From assembly GCF_003605405.2 (NCBI RefSeq), contig NZ_QYTW02000025.1, positions 1 to 64,000 of the forward strand: 64,000 bases of DNA, written 5' to 3'. Of the stretch, positions 46,857 to 55,042 are shown piece by piece. Source of the DNA: Siminovitchia terrae. Lineage in GTDB: Bacteria > Bacillota > Bacilli > Bacillales > Bacillaceae_C. The stretch's first letter is position 1, and each line of letters begins with the position of its first letter. The notes under the pieces are model-generated. The model searched no databases. It was not told the origin of the DNA and saw nothing but the letters and a program-made list of their open reading frames with translations. Both the position numbers and the translations under genes were made by a program.

Positions 46857-46919
46857 TTCTACCCCCACAATGTTCATTTGTTGTATATATATCACTACAA
46901 TTTTTCTACATATCTGAAG

Positions 46920-46932
46920 TGTAGCGACTACA
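46920..46932. promoter_or_regulatory. Candidate activator site, inverted repeat TGTAG-N3-CTACA
   Basis: A perfect 5-bp inverted repeat about 90 bp upstream of the rightward sigma-54 promoter, with further CTACA motifs at 46895-46910. The position suits an upstream activator sequence. Confidence 0.45.
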
Positions 46933-47016
46933 AGTCGGATTTCCAAGAGACTTTAAGCTTAATTTGAAAACATGCACAAATTAGATTTTTCTTTCTCTTA
47001 TAACAGACTCATTTGT

Positions 47017-47034
47017 TTGGCTCGGTTCTTGCAA
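47017..47034 (+). promoter_or_regulatory. Sigma-54 promoter of the rightward alcohol dehydrogenase gene
   Basis: TTGGCTCGGTTCTTGCAA matches the TGGCAC-N5-TTGCA consensus with correct GG-GC spacing, 40 bp before the start codon. Confidence 0.9.
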
Positions 47035-47073
47035 TATAAATGATTAATCATTCCCATTAAAGGAGGAAATAGC

Positions 47074-48243
47074 ATGTTTGATTATTTTGTCCCGACTGTC
47101 AATTTTTTTGGAAGAGGATCTGTAAATGTAACAGGAGAACGCTGCGAAATTTTAGGTGGAAAAAAAGTTTTAATCGTAACTGATTCCTTTCTGAGAAACC
47201 TTCCTGATGGTCCGGTTGAAAAAGTAGTCAATTCTTTAAAAGAAAAAGGAATTGAAACCGTCTTTTATGACGGCGTTGAACCAAATCCAAAGGATACCAA
47301 TGTTTACGACGGACTAAAAATTTTTCAAGTTAAAAATTGCGATATGATCGTTACGGTTGGGGGCGGAAGCGCCCATGACTGCGGCAAAGGAATAGGCATT
47401 GCTGCAACACATAGCGGAGATTTATATGAAGACTATGCTGGGATAGAAAGGTTGTCCAATCCTCTCCCTCCACTTGTTTGCGTTAACACGACCGCGGGAA
47501 CAGCAAGTGAAGTCACACGGCATTGTGTCATCACCAACACAGACAAGAAAATCAAATATGTCATTGTCAGCTGGCGTAACACACCGCTTGTATCAATTAA
47601 TGATCCCGAGCTTATGGTTGGAAAGCCTCCAGCATTAACTGCTGCAACCGGGATGGATGCTTTGACACATGCCGTTGAGTCTTACCTCTCACTAGGAGCC
47701 AACCCTGTAACTGACGCAGCGGCAATCCAAGCCATTAAGCTGATTTCAGAAAACCTGCGGCAAGCAGTCGCATATGGACATAATATCGAAGCAAGAGAAA
47801 ATATGGCCTACGCATCTTTACTGGCCGGCATGGCTTTTAATAACGCAGGTCTCGGTTATGTACATGCCATGGCCCACCAGCTCGGAGGACTGTATGACAT
47901 GCCTCACGGAGTAGCAAATGCCATTTTGCTTCCGCATGTAGAAAGATTTAACATCATCTCTAATCCGCAGAAATTTGCAGATATAGCGAAGTTTATGGGT
48001 GAAAATATAGAAGGTTTATCGATTCGGGATGCTGCCGATAAAGCCATAGCTGCCATTGAAAAACTGTCACGTGACGTCAAAATCCCAACAAACTTGAAAG
48101 AGCTAGGCGTTAAAGAAGAGGACTTCGAATATATGGCAGAAATGGCACTTCAGGATGGGAATGCCATCAGCAACCCTATCCAAGGTAAAAAAGAGGACAT
48201 CATTGAAATTTTCCAAGCAGCTTTTGATTCCTCCTCAAACTAA
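47074..48243 (+). CDS. Iron-containing alcohol dehydrogenase (group III), second copy
   Basis: A 389-residue group III dehydrogenase with G-G-G-S-A-H-D-C-G-K (about residue 95) for NAD binding and metal ligands in D-A-L-T-H-A-V-E-S-Y, H-A-M-A-H-Q-L-G-G and H-G-V-A-N. It resembles NAD-dependent methanol/1,3-propanediol dehydrogenases (length and overall pattern), but the substrate is not certain. AAAGGAGG precedes the ATG. It is driven by a sigma-54 promoter. It shares under half of its sequence with the other copy, so it is not a recent duplicate. Confidence 0.9.
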   Translation: MFDYFVPTVNFFGRGSVNVTGERCEILGGKKVLIVTDSFLRNLPDGPVEKVVNSLKEKGIETVFYDGVEPNPKDTNVYDGLKIFQVKNCDMIVTVGGGSAHDCGKGIGIAATHSGDLYEDYAGIERLSNPLPPLVCVNTTAGTASEVTRHCVITNTDKKIKYVIVSWRNTPLVSINDPELMVGKPPALTAATGMDALTHAVESYLSLGANPVTDAAAIQAIKLISENLRQAVAYGHNIEARENMAYASLLAGMAFNNAGLGYVHAMAHQLGGLYDMPHGVANAILLPHVERFNIISNPQKFADIAKFMGENIEGLSIRDAADKAIAAIEKLSRDVKIPTNLKELGVKEEDFEYMAEMALQDGNAISNPIQGKKEDIIEIFQAAFDSSSN

Positions 48244-48245
48244 TA

Positions 48246-48720
48246 AGTGCCTGCTTATCGACGTACAGACTGTAGTGCTTCGAAAACAAAGTGCGGAGAG
48301 TGCCTGCTTATCGGGCGCAAAGCTAGACGAGTGCTGTTTGCCTTCAACAGCGCTTGGCTTAATCCTCACGCCGACGGACTCGGCCGCTTCAAGCCGCCAC
48401 GTCCTGTTGCTTCGCCGGCACTAGCACTTCCTGTGCGTCGGCTGGCTCAAACAGCGACGTCCTGTCGCTTCGCCGGCACTAGCACTTCCTGTGCGTCGGC
48501 TGGCTCAAACAGCGACGTCCTGTCGCTTCGCCGGCACTAGCACTTCCTGTGCGTCGGAGCCGATGTTGACTTACCGGAGGTAAGCAACTTACTGGATTAC
48601 TCGTGAGAAGCTTCTTTGAGTAAGCTTCGTGCAGCTTTGCGACGAGGTGAGGTTAACATCTTCGAATACGCTGCGCCGCAGGAGCACATTGTCGCGAAGT
48701 CCGCTAGTCGATAGGAGCTT
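48246..48720 (+). repeat. Dispersed intergenic repeat family, copy 3, with tandem 58-bp units
   Basis: Begins right after the dehydrogenase stop codon. Blocks TGCCTGCTTATCG, AAAGCTAGACGAGTGCTG and CGCTTGGCTTAATCCTC match the 6.9-kb copy. At 48441 and 48499 two identical 58-bp units start with GCTGGCTCAAACAGCGACGT, after a diverged first unit, ending near 48557. Confidence 0.85.
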
Positions 48721-49165
48721 TTGAGCTGGACAACGAAAAATGTTAAACATAAAAAAACTTACACTTTCTTATCTTATAGGGAAAAATGCAGAGGTTCTTC
48801 TATGACTTCTGCGTTTCCCTGTATCATAGCCGTACTTCTTGACGTACGTCAGCTACTTCCCTGCAAAAACAGACCAACCTGGAACGTCTTTCGCTTGCCC
48901 TTTCCCCATCGTTCTTACCCTCCACCAACAAAATCTACTTCAAAATACATAACATCATTCACCCCTTGAACTTTATTAAAGATCGGCCGACCCCTGTCAA
49001 TAACAGATTGAAAAAAGGATTGGACAATCATTCTGTTTAAAAAGACGATTTTATAAAACACATGAAGAGAGAAAATTCTATAAATAACCCAAACCAATTT
49101 TTATACTTTTAAAGAATAAGGATTTATATTATAATAAAATATGTGCTTTTTGCGATAAGTAATGT
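48721..49165. other. Interval before the tRNA gene, no recognised gene
   Basis: Contains an imperfect hairpin at 48778-48820 (AGGGAAA..GCAG / CTGC..TTTCCCT) but no supported coding frame. The 200 bp before the tRNA are very AT-rich. Confidence 0.4.
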
Positions 49166-49238
49166 GGCTCCGTAGCTCAGAGGATAGAGCGTCGGTTTCC
49201 TAAACCGTGCGTCACAGGTTCGATTCCTGTCGGGGCCG
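49166..49238 (+). tRNA. tRNA-Arg (anticodon CCU)
   Basis: A 73-nt cloverleaf: acceptor GGCTCCG/CGGGGCC (one G-U), D arm GCTC/GAGC, anticodon loop TTCCTAA with anticodon CCT, T arm with GTTCGATTC. No CCA is encoded. It reads AGG. Isolated tRNA genes of this kind are common integration sites, and accessory DNA follows. Confidence 0.95.
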
Positions 49239-49256
49239 TTCCTACAAAGTCAGTGA

Positions 49257-49296
49257 CAGCAAGGGTTTCAGCGTATTCGCTCCCTTGCTGTTTTTG
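49257..49296 (+). terminator. Terminator after tRNA-Arg
   Basis: The stem ACAGCAAGGG/CCCTTGCTGT is followed by TTTTTG, 18 bp after the tRNA 3' end. Confidence 0.85.
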
Positions 49297-49398
49297 TTTA
49301 AAATAGCAAAGTGGTCACGGATTTGGCACCTTAGGTGTCCTAAAGTGTAAACTAATATAAAAGAATAGGAACGTAAATTAACATTAAGGAGGGTTCTT

Positions 49399-50139
49399 AT
49401 GGTTGCTTCATCACAAAAAGATCAGCAAGGACTAATAGATGCAGGTAAAGTTATTTCTGAAATACGCGATGAAATGATTTCCAGTACAAAGCCGGGAGTC
49501 ACAACAAAGGAACTTGATGAAATTGCAGAACGGATGTTTAAGAAATACGGAGCGGAGTCAGCACCATTAAAAACATTTAATTTTCCAGGCTATACCTGTA
49601 TCTCTGTAAACGAAGAAGTGGCTCATGGGATCCCTGGCAAACGAGAAATCAAGGATGGCGACATTGTCAATATAGATGTATCTGGTTCCTATAAAGGCTA
49701 CTATGTAGATACTGGACGTTCCTTTCTTGTTGGTGAGGGGAGTTCCGAAATTTCGAAACTCTTAGATGTGACAGAACATGTATTTAATGAAGGATTAAAG
49801 CAGTTTAAGGCTGGAGCAAAAATGAATATGGTTGGTCGTTCGGTATATCGCACGGCAAAGCAGTTTGGATATAAAGTAATAAAAAACTTAACAGGTCATG
49901 GGGTAGGATCCTCACTTCGTGACGCTCCAGACCACATATTTAGCTATTATTTACCATGGGATAATGAATTATTTAAAAATGGAATGGTTATCGCTTACGA
50001 GCCTTTTGTATCTACAATAGATGAAGAAGTTTATGAAAAGGAAGATGGATGGACTTTAGTAACTAAAAAAGGTGGTTATGTTGCTCAAATAGAACATACC
50101 CTTATTATTACAAAAGATAGTCCTATCATCGTAACGTAA
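49399..50139 (+). CDS. Type I methionine aminopeptidase (second, non-ribosomal-operon copy)
   Basis: A 246-residue M24A metallopeptidase that removes N-terminal methionine from nascent proteins. Metal ligands appear in N-I-D-V-S-G and D-T-G-R-S-F (two Asp), T-G-H-G-V-G (His), the late E-P-F (Glu) and Q-I-E-H-T (Glu). AAGGAGGG precedes the ATG. B. subtilis has a second enzyme (YflG/MapB) besides the ribosomal-operon Map; this gene, alone after a tRNA, is likely that type. It has a distinctive short N-terminal extension. Confidence 0.9.
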   Translation: MVASSQKDQQGLIDAGKVISEIRDEMISSTKPGVTTKELDEIAERMFKKYGAESAPLKTFNFPGYTCISVNEEVAHGIPGKREIKDGDIVNIDVSGSYKGYYVDTGRSFLVGEGSSEISKLLDVTEHVFNEGLKQFKAGAKMNMVGRSVYRTAKQFGYKVIKNLTGHGVGSSLRDAPDHIFSYYLPWDNELFKNGMVIAYEPFVSTIDEEVYEKEDGWTLVTKKGGYVAQIEHTLIITKDSPIIVT

Positions 50140-50510
50140 TACTTTCTTTAGCCATGTATCTCAGCGGATGATTTTCATTCAACAAATGGCCTTTTGAGAT
50201 GAATTGAGTTTAACTACCTTTACGATCAATTTTGCGGAGTAGTTCTCCTACAAGCCATTTGAGTGTTATCAGCATCACCTCAAACCTGAAATGTAACGAC
50301 CTGTTAAAGCAATGCCTGCTCAAATGATTCCAACAGAAATTTGCATTCTTCTCCTCATACAAAACATTCTACACCCTGTCTTGAAGATCATGAATGCGTT
50401 TGGCGGTTACAGATTGCAAACAACACTTGATAGGGCTGCTATACATATAAGCTTATCTATAAGAGAATTCCCTCCGATCTACCTAGGGTATTTCTCTTTC
50501 AATCATCTAC
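50140..50510. other. Interval without a recognised gene
   Basis: No ribosome-site-supported frame. The plus-strand open frame near 50312-50671 runs antisense over the Arg-rich paralog and is not considered real. Confidence 0.4.
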
Positions 50511-50663
50511 CTACCATTCAAAGTCTTCACGTATACGCCTTTTTCGAATTCACGCTCACATTCTCTTTCGCGCTCACGTCTTTCTTCGCAACATTTACAA
50601 ATGAATCTCCTTCTTCGTCTTTCTCTTTCTCCACCGACAAAAATCATCTTCAAATAAAAACAT
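50511..50663 (-). pseudogene. Frameshifted paralog of the Arg/Glu-rich small protein
   Basis: In one frame it reads R-R-R-R-F-I-C-K-C-C-E-E-R-R-E-R-E-R-E, matching residues 10-28 of the 31.7-kb protein; in another it gives R-K-R-R-I-R-E-D-F-E-W and a stop, matching that protein's C-terminus. The ATG at 50663 is in a third frame relation, so at least two shifts have occurred. Upstream and downstream non-coding sequence is also similar to the 31.7-kb locus, so promoter, gene and terminator were duplicated together. Confidence 0.8.
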
Positions 50664-50807
50664 GCTATTAGCGTCCCTCTACCTCTATTAAGGCAGGCCT
50701 TGATATTAACATATTGAAAAAGTCGAATTTATTACAAAGACAGTCTGAGAAAATCAAACATTTCCAGTAACACTTTTTAGAAGCTGCCCTAGCAGCAAAC
50801 TTGTTCA

Positions 50808-51001
50808 TCAAATGCGCCTTGGCGTATTTGCGCCCAGATTTTATCGAGCTCCGCTCGATAAATTTCCTTTGAAAATCTTTGGCATCCGCCGGAGGCTTTA
50901 ACTTTATTCAAGCGGGGTTTGCCCCCCCACTGAATGGAATACCAATATGCATTCATCTCACCACTTACAGATGTGGGAGACTTCTGCTGAATGATGTTAA
51001 A
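50808..51001 (-). repeat. 195-bp structured dispersed element, copy G
   Basis: A near full-length copy, same orientation as the others. The GGGG hairpin is changed to GGGGTTTGCCCCCCC, and the terminal segment reads TTTAACATCATTCAGC. Confidence 0.9.
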
Positions 51002-51035
51002 ATTTTAATACATAAATATGATGGATGCTCAACGT

Positions 51036-51074
51036 GAAAACCCCCTTGGATCAAAAGAGATCCAAGGGGTTTCC
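51036..51074 (-). terminator. Terminator-like hairpin downstream of the 51.2-kb gene
   Basis: GAAACCCCTTGGATC and its complement form a long stem; on the minus strand it ends in a short T-run (GTTTTC). The nearest minus gene ends 147 bp upstream. Confidence 0.65.
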
Positions 51075-51220
51075 TATACCTTGCGGCAAATAGAAGGCTT
51101 TATCATTATTGACCTTGAAAGTTTATTTAATCTTTTTCCTAATTTGTAACATCCCTTCCTTTCCATCGAACTATTCGACAAAAAGAAGATTTTTCAGTCA
51201 TTATTGAAACAGCCCCCCAC

Positions 51221-51547
51221 TCAAGGTGATTTCAGCCGAATTTTTAATTGACTAATATGTACGTTTCTAATCATTATGAACTCCAAAAGCCTTTCATATC
51301 TATCAACCAACTCCGCTAAAGCCATGTAATTAACAGTTAGCGTTTCATTTCCATAGAACTCTATTCCTTCATCTTCAATAGTAAAATCTTCATTTCCTTC
51401 AATATCCCCATGATAATTCGACAATCTCTCATGTTCTTCTACAAGCTTGTTCAAGGCTTTATAATTAACCTTGACTACACCCCTATTATTCACTTCACTC
51501 ATATCTTTTTTAATAACCTGAAGAAAATTCATCTTATTTGTTGGCAA
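51221..51547 (-). CDS. Hypothetical protein with internal repeat
   Basis: A 108-residue acidic protein with two similar segments, V-N-Y-K-A-L-N-K-L-V-E-E-H-E-R-L (about 27-42) and V-N-Y-M-A-L-A-E-L-V-D-R-Y-E-R-L (about 72-87), suggesting an internal duplication of a strand-helix unit. The start is a TTG at 51547 with GGGGAG 5 nt upstream. I do not recognise the family. It lies between repeat copies G and H. Confidence 0.65.
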   Translation of the reverse strand: MPTNKMNFLQVIKKDMSEVNNRGVVKVNYKALNKLVEEHERLSNYHGDIEGNEDFTIEDEGIEFYGNETLTVNYMALAELVDRYERLLEFIMIRNVHISQLKIRLKSP

Positions 51548-51740
51548 TTTTGCTCCCCTAACTATATTTTATACCAAAAAGGACTATTTACCCACTGCAA
51601 TTTATCGCCTTTATTGAACAATAATTGACAGATTGGCAGAAATCATTTGAATTTTCTTAGTAGCTGAATTCCATTATGCAATAATCAGTTAGCCCTTTGT
51701 ACAGCTTGGCCTATCAGCGAGATCACTCCCGTACAGGAAA

Positions 51741-51934
51741 TCAAATGCGCCTTGGCGTATTTGCGCCCAGATTTTATCGAGCTCCGCTCGATAAATTTCC
51801 TCTGAAAATCTGTGGCATCTGCCGAAGGCTTTAACTTTATTCAGCCGGGGTTTGACCCCCCATTGAATGGAATACCAATATGCATTCATCTCACCACTTA
51901 CAGAAGTGGGAGACTTCTGCTGAATGAAGTTAAA
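51741..51934 (-). repeat. 195-bp structured dispersed element, copy H
   Basis: A full-length copy close to the consensus, with one change in the GCGGATGCC region (GGCAGATGCC) and a loosened GGGG hairpin (GGGGTTTGACCCCC). Confidence 0.9.
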
Positions 51935-52263
51935 TCTTCAAGAGTTTACACTCTAGATTTATGCTTTGTTACATGAAAGCTGACTGATTTTCCACCAAGA
52001 CCAAGGGTCGCTATCTCTTACTTGGTGTCATCATTGTGCCGTCTCTTTCCATCAGGACGCGGGCTGTGATAAAACTCACTATCCGCTGCTATAACCAAAA
52101 AGGTCTAGGTCTATTCATATCTCTTTCACAATTGGAAGAGCCGTTCTCAACTGTTTCAGTAACTTCCTTTTCATAAATCAAAAACCTATTCGAAAAAAAT
52201 GGCGGATTGGAATCATAATCTAGTCACATACTAAAAATTATCATCGGAGAAGGACTCCCTCTC
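51935..52263. other. Interval without a recognised gene
   Basis: No supported gene or RNA motif. Several short frames are interrupted by stops, consistent with decayed sequence. Confidence 0.35.
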
Positions 52264-52922
52264 ATGAAAAAATATTTTTTTGTTATATTTCCACTTTTAT
52301 TCAATTCCTTTTTTGGCTATCAAGACGTTCATGCAGCAACCAAAAGTCGCCATGAATATGAAAAAAACGGACATGTCATTTGGGAAGCAAAAACCAACGT
52401 AAAAGCGACCTTCTTTGTCATGGGAGCTCATGCCCAAAAATACCCACATCTTGTTCATAGACAATTCCTGGAAGGACATGAAATTGCAAACCACACATTC
52501 AATCACGTTTATGGCGGACAAAAGAATTTGAAAGAAGAATTAGATCGGACAGCAAATACTATTTTTCATATCACAGGAAATAAGCCTACCCTCTTTCGGC
52601 CGGTCGGGGGAAATTATAATGATTTTGTCATTGAAACAGCCATAGACAATGAATACCTCGTGGTCTTATGGTCTTGGCACCAAGATACATATGACTGGAA
52701 AAGACCAAGTGTCAATCGGATCGTAATAAAGTCACTTCAAACTTAAAACCGGGAGACATTATTTTACTTCATGATGCTGGCGGTAATCGAAGCCAGACAG
52801 TTGAAGCCCTTGACAAAATTTTAGATTATCTGCAAAAAAACGGGTATGAGACGGTTACTTTATCTGAGTTATTATATCGTTCCATTTCACTACTGCCCCA
52901 TGACATACTTCCTATTCCTTGA
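52264..52922 (+). pseudogene. Polysaccharide deacetylase, catalytic motif deleted and frameshifted
   Basis: It has a signal peptide (residues 1-24, D-V-H-A-A) and a NodB-type domain with H-T-F-N-H (zinc motif) and F-R-P-V-G-G-N-Y. Between W-E-A-K-T-N and V-K-A-T-F-F-V the usual stretch of about 30 residues carrying the catalytic T-F-D-D-G motif is missing. A frameshift near 52735 separates the C-terminal part (L-K-P-G-D-I-I-L-L-H-D-A-G-G and D-Y-L-Q-K-N-G-Y). Inactive as it stands. AGAAGGA lies about 8 nt before the original ATG. Confidence 0.85.
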
Positions 52923-52978
52923 ACCTCTCCTGACTAAAGTCACGAGATTCTTGGGAAGAGAGCATACTTGTTGGCGTA

Positions 52979-53008
52979 TAACCCCGTCCTGCTTTAGGAC
53001 GGGGTTAA
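52979..53008 (+). terminator. Terminator-like hairpin after the deacetylase pseudogene
   Basis: The perfect stem AACCCCGTCCT/AGGACGGGGTT with GCTTT loop is followed by AAAATTAGTTATTTTTAATTTTT. The T-run is not immediate, so it may instead be part of a mobile-element end. Confidence 0.5.
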
Positions 53009-53306
53009 AATTAGTTATTTTTAATTTTTGATGTAAAAAATTTTGTCGCACTTAAAGATATAACAACAAAGTAGTTTAAATTTTAGCGTTATTCCATAAT
53101 AGCGCCCTTTTCTTGAATAACGAACATATCTTATATAGCTGAAAGTCGTTTAGGCTCCGGCCAGTCACTAAAATCACTTGGTTCAAGGGGATATCAAGAA
53201 CAGAGACGTATTCATAAAAAATGAAACTCGCCGATTCGCGAATTCTTATTAGATGTTTCATGAGGAACAGTTGAATTTCTGTATTCAGGGAGATAGGCTA
53301 TTATTC
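53009..53306. other. Interval upstream of the dsdA 3' end, no recognised gene
   Basis: A minus-strand open frame of 61 codons at 53261-53076 has no ribosome site and no recognised family. Confidence 0.35.
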
Positions 53307-54644
53307 TTATAGAATAATAGTTCCTTTTTTATAATATTCGTCCATTATTTCTTTCGGAACCATACTGCCACCGGTTGCCCACATGAGATGCACAGCATTT
53401 TTCATTGTATCTTTTAAGTCATGATTTTGTACATATTCTTTCCCTTGCTTTGTAGTCAATAACTTTACTGGACCTATTACCCCAGCCAATGCGGAAGGCT
53501 CAAGGCGAATATTTTCTGTATCGGCCAATGCGCTTAATAGTTTAAATAATTCTTGATCGCTGACCGTATAGCTTCCACTTAATAAAGGCTCAATGGTTTG
53601 ACCAACGAATCCTGATGGCCTTCCAACGGCAAGGCCATCAGCTGTTGTGATGTTGTCAATTCCAAAATCATGGACCGAAACTTTATCATGAAGCCCTGTT
53701 ACAAGTCCGAGCAACATACACGGAGAATGTGTAGGCTCTGCAAAGAAGCAATGTACTCGATCTTGATACATTAATTTTAAACCAAAAGCAACTCCCCCGG
53801 GTCCGCCTCCTACACCGCATGGAAGATAAACAAATAGCGGATGGCTTTCATCTACTGTTATATTTAATTCTTCTAACTGCTTTTTTAACCGAAAGGCTGC
53901 CACTGCATAGCCTAAAAACAAATCACAAGAGTTCTCGTCATCAATGAAGTAGCAATTCGGATCACCATCAGCCTGTTTGCGTCCCTCATCGACCGATTTG
54001 CTGTAATCTTCCTTATATTCAATCACCGTTACTCCTTTGTTTCTAAGGAGATCTTTCTTCCATTTCTTTGCATCCGCAGACATGTGGACCGTTACTTTAA
54101 AACCTAATTTGGCACTCGCAATGCCTATACTTAACCCTAAATTGCCTGTAGATCCGACGGCAATGGAGTGATCGGAAAAGAAGTTTCTGAATTTCTGACT
54201 ATCAAGAATCGAATAGTCATCCTCTACTGATAATAAACCATGTTGAATCGCCAATGTCTCTGCATGTTTTAACACTTCGTAAATGCCGCCGCGCGCTTTA
54301 ATGGAACCTGATATCGGAAGATGGCTGTCACACTTTAGCAAAAATCCCCCTTTTAATGGATGTTCATACATCTGTGATAATTTTTGACGCATCGCCGGAA
54401 TAGAGACTATTGGAGATTCAATAATCCCGCTATGCTCCCTTGTTTCTGGAAAAACCTTTGCGATGTAAGGAGCAAAACGCTTCAGCCTTTTCTCAGCATC
54501 TTTTACATCATTCTCATTAAGCGGAAGTTTCTTTGCTCCTGTTTGAAATGGTTCCTTTTTCGGATTCGTCCAAAAAACTTCCTTTACAGATGCAAGATCG
54601 CTTATTATAGGATATTCTTTAATCCAATCTTGAATGGTTTTCAT
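53307..54644 (-). CDS. dsdA: D-serine ammonia-lyase DsdA
   Basis: A 445-residue fold-type II PLP enzyme that deaminates D-serine to pyruvate and ammonia. The PLP lysine is in [11 protein letters not shown] (about residue 118), followed by G-S-T-G-N-L-G-L-S for the cofactor ring and the glycine loop [10 protein letters not shown] phosphate pocket. Length matches DsdA. GGAGGAGAAG precedes the ATG. Monocistronic as far as can be seen; no DsdC-type regulator nearby. Confidence 0.93.
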   Translation of the reverse strand: MKTIQDWIKEYPIISDLASVKEVFWTNPKKEPFQTGAKKLPLNENDVKDAEKRLKRFAPYIAKVFPETREHSGIIESPIVSIPAMRQKLSQMYEHPLKGGFLLKCDSHLPISGSIKARGGIYEVLKHAETLAIQHGLLSVEDDYSILDSQKFRNFFSDHSIAVGSTGNLGLSIGIASAKLGFKVTVHMSADAKKWKKDLLRNKGVTVIEYKEDYSKSVDEGRKQADGDPNCYFIDDENSCDLFLGYAVAAFRLKKQLEELNITVDESHPLFVYLPCGVGGGPGGVAFGLKLMYQDRVHCFFAEPTHSPCMLLGLVTGLHDKVSVHDFGIDNITTADGLAVGRPSGFVGQTIEPLLSGSYTVSDQELFKLLSALADTENIRLEPSALAGVIGPVKLLTTKQGKEYVQNHDLKDTMKNAVHLMWATGGSMVPKEIMDEYYKKGTIIL

Positions 54645-54687
54645 CTCTCTTCTCCTCCAATTGGGGTCTTAATGTCCTGAAGTTATT

Positions 54688-54798
54688 TTAATACCCACAT
54701 CCCCTGCAATAATACACATAATCCATATCGTTGATCTTAAAACTTTTAGGTACATTAAAGAAGATCATGCCGGCAATAAGAAGAAACAACCATTCCAT
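54688..54798 (-). pseudogene. SMR-transporter fragment 2 (N-terminal piece)
   Basis: A 36-codon frame, M-E-W-L-F-L-L-I-A-G-M-I-F-F-N, resembling the first helix of small multidrug resistance proteins, then diverging and stopping. TAGGAG precedes the ATG. With the piece at 54917-55036 it looks like a decayed SMR gene pair. Confidence 0.4.
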
Positions 54799-54864
54799 TA
54801 AATCAACTCCTAACCCTTTACCTATCATTCATTTCCTTTCATGTTTTAGGTTCCGCTGGGCTTA

Positions 54865-54903
54865 TTTTTAGTCCAATGATCGCTGTGATCATTGGACTAA
54901 AAA
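54865..54903. other. Perfect 17-bp inverted repeat
   Basis: TTTTTAGTCCAATGATC and its exact complement are separated by 5 nt. T precedes and A follows the stem, the reverse of an intrinsic terminator. It lies between the two SMR fragments. Confidence 0.7.
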
Positions 54904-54916
54904 TACTTTCCATAGA

Positions 54917-55036
54917 TTAATAGTTTCTCCCCCAAAAAAGCATCTCGGCTACGACTGTTCCCACCGTCCCTAATCCAGTAAAAATGGCGTAGCTAAGATA
55001 GATCAATGCCATATACTTGTTCTCTCCTTCCGACAT
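54917..55036 (-). pseudogene. SMR-transporter fragment 1 (central piece)
   Basis: The frame reads A-L-I-Y-L-S-Y-A-I-F-T-G-L-G-T-V-G-T-V-V, resembling the conserved middle of SMR proteins (A-Y-A-x-W-x-G-x-G), but lacks the first and last helices. AAGGAG lies about 10 nt before an internal ATG at 55006. Confidence 0.5.
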
Positions 55037-55042
55037 GGACGC

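Noticed and set aside
50312-50671. 119-codon plus-strand frame
   Set aside because: Antisense to the Arg-rich paralog; its Ser/Phe-rich end is the complement of Arg/Glu codons.
54865-54903. Intrinsic terminator
   Set aside because: The stem has T before and A after it on both strands, the opposite of a terminator.
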